DNA from: Pseudomonadota bacterium
GTDB taxonomy: Bacteria > Bdellovibrionota > Bacteriovoracia > Bacteriovoracales > Bacteriovoracaceae
Direction: 5' to 3'
Assembly (NCBI GenBank): GCA_027487515.1
Contig: JAIYDL010000022.1
Span: forward strand, 1-64,000
DNA length: 64,000 nucleotides
The notes under the pieces are model-generated. The model searched no databases and had not been told where the DNA came from. It was given only the letters and a program-made list of their open reading frames with translations. The first letter of the stretch is position 1; the number at the start of each line of letters is the position of its first letter. Positions 60,778 to 64,000 of this stretch are shown here, piece by piece. The position numbers and the translations under genes are program-made.

Positions 60778-60800
60778 CCACCGGGCCCTTCGCCCGGTGG
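60778..60800. terminator. GC-rich stem-loop between convergent genes
   Basis: CCACCGGGC-CCTTC-GCCCGGTGG, a perfect 9-bp stem between the stop at 60763 and the convergent gene ending at 60816. No U-run follows on either strand, so it may act with Rho. Confidence 0.5.
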
Positions 60801-60815
60801 CTCCTTGGTGACCAA

Positions 60816-61262
60816 TCAAAAACCTATCCGAGGCGAATCAGAACCAGGAATGATCCTGGGTAAGAAACGAAGCAACTCAGTCACCGCGGGAGTCGTCGCG
60901 GCCCCACTGGTCTCATCGCACCCTTTCTCCGCAGGCCGAGCAGGACAGTTGGTAGCTTCCCCTGGTCTGTTCAAGGTTAAGTTCATGCAAGTCAATTCAA
61001 TGCCCGCAGACGTCGACGACTCCCTCCAATCAAAGGCATCCGGGAACTGGCGGAGACAGAAGCTGTCATCGACGGGTGCATCCCTTTTCAGATCTCTACA
61101 CTCTCGGGCCAGAGCCGAAAAACGAGGCCTCCCAGGGATTCGGCCCGCTTCGCCACGTGTAACTAATCTCCATTGGTACTCAAGGTCAGAGGCCTGGGCC
61201 TGGGGCCAAAGGATGAGGTTGAACAGACCCAAAAGAAGAAGTCGTCTTGAGCTTCGGAACAT
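60816..61262 (-). CDS. Small secreted Cys-containing protein, unknown function
   Basis: 148 residues. Signal peptide MFRSSRRLLLLGLFNLILWP then QAQA|S. The rest is charged with about six Cys (ARECRDL, DSFCLRQF, ELTCMNL, ATNCPAR, KGCDET) and no recognised domain. ATG 61262 is supported by AGAGGG six bases upstream; an ATG at 61268 is an alternative. Codon bias is less convincing than for its neighbours. The 195 bases before the next gene hold nothing else that I see. Confidence 0.55.
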   Translation of the reverse strand: MFRSSRRLLLLGLFNLILWPQAQASDLEYQWRLVTRGEAGRIPGRPRFSALARECRDLKRDAPVDDSFCLRQFPDAFDWRESSTSAGIELTCMNLTLNRPGEATNCPARPAEKGCDETSGAATTPAVTELLRFLPRIIPGSDSPRIGF

Positions 61263-61457
61263 CAGCATCCCTCTCGGTTCTCACCCGTCTTCAAAAAGTC
61301 CGGGATCAGATTCGTCGTATCGGATTTTTCAAAACAAAAGATTATCCGGTCTTCGCTACCCGTGGGGAGCCTTTGCCCGAGGATGGACATAGTTGACACG
61401 TTCGGATGGGTTTGTCGATTCGAGAGGGAAGACTGCAAACGTACGTTAGGTAGACCC

Positions 61458-62504
61458 TCAGCGGCGGCTCCTCACCCAGTCTGCTCTCTTAAGCAGGTAG
61501 CGAACACCGCGTTTGTCAGACCCCGGAAAAAGCTCTTCCACGTATTCCCCGACAAGCTGAAGCCCGAGTTTCTCCATGACTCCCCTTGAGGCCAGGTTCT
61601 GCTTCATCGTGACCGCAAAGACCGCCTCGATCCCGTAGCTCCGGAAACCGAGCTCCAGCAAGGCCTGAGACACCTCGACGGTGAAACCCTGCCGCCAGAA
61701 TTTTTGTTTCAGCCGATAGCCCAGCTCGATGTTCCTGTCATCTGTGGGCGTATCCCGACCGGGTCGGAAATGGAACCAACCGAGGAATTCGCCGGTGTCC
61801 TTTTTAAACGCCCACCATAACCCCAACCGGCCTGCGTGCGTGCGGAGAACAGTTTGGACTCGCTCCATCGACGCACGGGCTTCGTCCATGCTCGTTGGCC
61901 TGCCATCGGAGAGATAGCGCATGACCTCCGGGTCCTGGTCGAGCTCGAAGAAGAACCTCGCTTCATCCTCTCGCGGTTCTCGGAGAATGACCCGGGAAGT
62001 CTCCAGGAAGGGAACTTCTGTGATGACGACACCGCTGTTCGCTCGAAGCTCGGACTCACTCGGCGCGACGAAATAGCTCTCCATCCAGTCGAAAGTTTCT
62101 TTCGTGACTAACACCGAGGCGGCGCCGATGTTTTTATTCCGTCTCTCGACCCTCCGCCAGCGCTCATCGCAGGGGATACTCAGGTAGTGGAGCTCGTACG
62201 CAAGGTTCGCACTCCGAAGTAAGTCGTAGAACTTCTGCCGCTGCGTCGGCTCCGAAAACCCCAAGTCAAGGATGCAGTCGTGGTCCTGTCGCTGCGACTG
62301 CAGAAGTTGCGCCCAGATCACGTCTTCGCAGCGAGCGATGCGCTCAGAGATCCACTCAAACGTCCCCGCGGTTGGTGCGTCCATCCAGAAGAGGGATTTT
62401 AGCCATCGGTCGAGGGAGAAGATGAGGGCATTATTCTTGAGCGCCAGACGGTCAGCGTACGTTGTCTTCCCGGCCCCCGTGGAACCGCAAATGAGGTAAA
62501 CCAA
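61458..62504 (-). CDS. Fusion of a P-loop kinase (AAA_33/zeta-toxin-like) and a GNAT acetyltransferase
   Basis: 348 residues. N-terminal P-loop kinase-like domain: Walker A GSTGAGKTT (7-15), FSLDRWL, ERIARCEDVIWAQ and a lid-like RWRRVERRN. C-terminal domain (about 170-340) is RimJ/RimL-type GNAT: RVILREPREDEARFFF, GWFHFRPG, ELGYRLKQKFWRQGFTVE and NLASRGVMEKLG. The combination suggests phosphorylation and acetylation of one small molecule (e.g. an aminoglycoside-like compound), but the substrate is unknown. Start is TTG (62504-62502) with GGAG six bases upstream. The parB terminator lies immediately upstream. Confidence 0.82.
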   Translation of the reverse strand: MVYLICGSTGAGKTTYADRLALKNNALIFSLDRWLKSLFWMDAPTAGTFEWISERIARCEDVIWAQLLQSQRQDHDCILDLGFSEPTQRQKFYDLLRSANLAYELHYLSIPCDERWRRVERRNKNIGAASVLVTKETFDWMESYFVAPSESELRANSGVVITEVPFLETSRVILREPREDEARFFFELDQDPEVMRYLSDGRPTSMDEARASMERVQTVLRTHAGRLGLWWAFKKDTGEFLGWFHFRPGRDTPTDDRNIELGYRLKQKFWRQGFTVEVSQALLELGFRSYGIEAVFAVTMKQNLASRGVMEKLGLQLVGEYVEELFPGSDKRGVRYLLKRADWVRSRR

Positions 62505-62513
62505 AAAAACTCC

Positions 62514-62537
62514 AAAAAAAAGGCCCCGAAGGGCCTT
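62514..62537 (-). terminator. Intrinsic terminator of parB
   Basis: Hairpin AAGGCCC-CGAA-GGGCCTT (62520-62537) followed on the minus strand by eight U (plus-strand A 62514-62521). It lies six bases downstream of the parB stop and next to the SD of the kinase-GNAT gene. Confidence 0.92.
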
Positions 62538-62543
62538 CCGCGT

Positions 62544-63383
62544 TTACTGAATTTTGTTTTCGATGAGCTCGGCCATGAGTGCCTTCGCCTTCTCCTGCAA
62601 CTTCGGATCTTTCATCTGGGTCTTCAGGAGCTTCATCATCTTATCCATCGAGTCTTCTTTTTTCTTCGGCTTCTCGATCTTGAGCTGGTCGATCACGCGC
62701 TTAAGCTGGACCCGCTTCGTGATCTCACCGGAGAGGATGTTCTCCTTGATCTCGGCCTTGAACTCATTCTTCGGAAGCTCATCCCACTCGAGAAGGACGT
62801 ACTTCTCGGTGTTGTACTTCTTAGCCGCTTCCTTCAGTTCCCGGGGAAGCTTCGCGATCATGAGGCAGCGGTGAACCTCGGACTTCGAGATTCCCAGGGC
62901 CGCCGTGATCTTCCGCTCGGAGGTTCCCGTGAGCTTCTGGTACCCCATGATCGAATCCGCTTGGTCGATGTAATGAAGATCCTCGCGCGCCTGGTTCTCC
63001 GAGAACTGGATCGCCATGAGCTCTTCTTTCGACTTGTTCTCGAGGATGAAGCAAGGAGCATCCTTCATGTCGATGAGGCTCATGGCACGGAATCGCCGCT
63101 CGCCGCAAATGAGGACGAACTTATTTCCTTCTCGGTGAAGAACGAGCGGCTGGATCAGTCCATTGATCTTGATGTTCTCGGCGAGCTCCCGGAGGGACTC
63201 GTCGTTGAACTTCGTCCGGACCTGATCGCGAACCTCGATCTGATTCAGAGCGATGTTTGCGAGCTGCGCTCCCCGAAGGAGCTTCTGGTCGTTCGCCCGC
63301 AGGATCTTCTCGTCGATCCCGGATGTGATGTCTGTGACTTTACGTTCCCGCTTCGATACGCGGGGGGAAAAATCCTTGGCCAT
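62544..63383 (-). CDS. parB: Chromosome partitioning protein ParB
   Basis: 279 residues. N-terminal CTP-switch domain: INGLIQPLVLHREGNKFVLI then CGERRFRAMSL (the GERRxRA ParB box), followed by SENQAREDLHYIDQADSIMG. The helix-turn-helix (KITAALGISKSEVHRCLMIA) binds parS. Lys-rich C-terminal dimerisation part (about 230-279). ParB is a CTPase clamp that loads at parS near the origin. AGGAG lies six bases before the ATG. 30 bases separate it from parA; no parS-like TGTTTCACGTGAAACA was noticed in the window. Confidence 0.92.
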   Translation of the reverse strand: MAKDFSPRVSKRERKVTDITSGIDEKILRANDQKLLRGAQLANIALNQIEVRDQVRTKFNDESLRELAENIKINGLIQPLVLHREGNKFVLICGERRFRAMSLIDMKDAPCFILENKSKEELMAIQFSENQAREDLHYIDQADSIMGYQKLTGTSERKITAALGISKSEVHRCLMIAKLPRELKEAAKKYNTEKYVLLEWDELPKNEFKAEIKENILSGEITKRVQLKRVIDQLKIEKPKKKEDSMDKMMKLLKTQMKDPKLQEKAKALMAELIENKIQ

Positions 63384-63413
63384 GGCCTCTCCTATTGATG
63401 ATAAATCCGTTTA

Positions 63414-64000
63414 TTAATTGAGTCCGAGGGAATCCCAAAGGAGCTGATAATCCTGCTTCCCCTTTGAGTTGCTGGAGAACATAAAGACCGGCTTCCGGAG
63501 CGCGACCGATTCCTGCATGTCGACGAGGTTCCGGATGGTGGGAGTAACATTGAATGACTGAGAGAGTTCCTCGAGCCGCTGGCGCTCGATTTTTCGGCGC
63601 GGGTTAACCATGGACGGGATGATGGAGAACTCGAGCTTCGGGTTCTCCGTTTCCTTGATGATTTCAAACGTATCCATCAGCTCCTCGAGTCCGTCGATGG
63701 AGTAGTCCTGGGCCTGTGTCGGGATGAGGATGAGGTCCGACGCGACCAAAGACATGATCAGTTCGTCGCCCAGCATCGGCGGAGTGTCGATGACGACGTA
63801 GTCGAATTGATCTTCAACTTCTCTTAACCGGAGCTTCAAGAGTCGTTCTTTTCGACCGGCGTTCTTCCGAACTTCACTTTCTGAGAGGATCAGGAGTTTC
63901 GCAAGGTTTGCCATGTGCCGGGAGCTCGCGATGAGTCTCACGTTCTTGTAAAACTCGTAGGTACCGTCGGCTTCAGAAATGATCTCGTCGATCTTCACGT
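63414..64000 (-). CDS. parA: Chromosome partitioning ATPase ParA, C-terminal part
   Basis: The last about 195 residues are in the window, ending at 63414; the frame is open to the edge and the N-terminal part with the deviant Walker A lies outside. DYVVIDTPPMLGDELIMSLV is the ParA/MinD Walker B with DTPP, and IIPSMVNPRRKIE the switch/ribose-binding part. ParA forms a nucleoid-bound gradient that moves ParB-parS. The internal GTG at 63998 is not a real start. Confidence 0.9.
   Translation of the reverse strand, partial: VKIDEIISEADGTYEFYKNVRLIASSRHMANLAKLLILSESEVRKNAGRKERLLKLRLREVEDQFDYVVIDTPPMLGDELIMSLVASDLILIPTQAQDYSIDGLEELMDTFEIIKETENPKLEFSIIPSMVNPRRKIERQRLEELSQSFNVTPTIRNLVDMQESVALRKPVFMFSSNSKGKQDYQLLWDSLGLN

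Noticed and set aside
61269-61457. TTGACACG sequence near 61394 as a promoter
   Set aside because: It would point plus-ward into the end of the kinase-GNAT gene, with no plus-strand gene and no matching -10 box; probably chance.
1-64000. tRNA, rRNA, CRISPR, transposase or integrase genes
   Set aside because: Looked for cloverleaf ends, direct-repeat arrays and DDE/tyrosine-recombinase motifs by eye; none was seen. A computational scan (tRNAscan, CRISPR finder) would be decisive.

Overview
The window comes from a Gram-negative, diderm bacterium with a compact, fairly GC-rich chromosome. It encodes outer-membrane barrels, lipobox lipoproteins, Lgt, an LptF-type permease and a LapC/YejM-like protein. 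The N-terminal-twitch radical SAM proteins, RodZ-like and TPR lipoprotein genes and general style fit Bdellovibrionota (Bdellovibrio/Bacteriovorax relatives); this placement is inference from protein resemblance, with no phylogeny run. No tRNA, rRNA, CRISPR array, insertion sequence or prophage was seen, and no gene-free stretch exceeds about 300 bases. Convergent genes commonly abut or overlap at their stop codons.

1-25.3 kb is mostly housekeeping and envelope: the start of lepA; a K+ uptake operon (ktrB-ktrA-PAS/HAMP membrane protein); two RNA uracil-C5 methyltransferases; a TPR lipoprotein with rodZ; lptF carrying a 15-bp minisatellite; pepA-trmL; mtgA; a LapC-like protein; several outer-membrane barrels; an MltD-like transglycosylase; lgt; and a set of small lipoproteins with a beta-propeller protein.

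25.5-46.4 kb is the most interesting region: a block of about 21 kb that looks like a complete pathway for an unusual lipid plus its export. It encodes a class-III aminotransferase fused to an acyl-ACP-reductase-like domain (acyl thioester to aldehyde to amine), an acetyltransferase-fold protein, a cytochrome P450, two PEP-utilising (rifampin-phosphotransferase-like) enzymes, a UbiA-family transferase, a CDP-archaeol-synthase-like protein, a Lol-type ABC transporter with a LolA-like carrier and an outer-membrane barrel, a radical SAM enzyme whose SPASM-like cysteine domain is a separate small protein, a second (twitch) radical SAM enzyme and a nucleotidyltransferase-fold protein.

46.5-51.9 kb is a conserved core run: rplU-rpmA, obgE-rsfS-rlmH, gpmI, pfkA.

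51.9-57.5 kb carries a second, paralogous radical SAM/SPASM pair in an operon with a stand-alone ComM/ChlI N-terminal domain and a secreted repeat protein, and next to it another twitch radical SAM gene. The rSAM-SPASM pairs of the two loci share the same 8-base gene overlap, so the pair appears to have been duplicated as a unit.

57.5-64 kb holds glutamate dehydrogenase, secreted hypothetical proteins, a kinase-acetyltransferase fusion, parB and the C-terminal part of parA.
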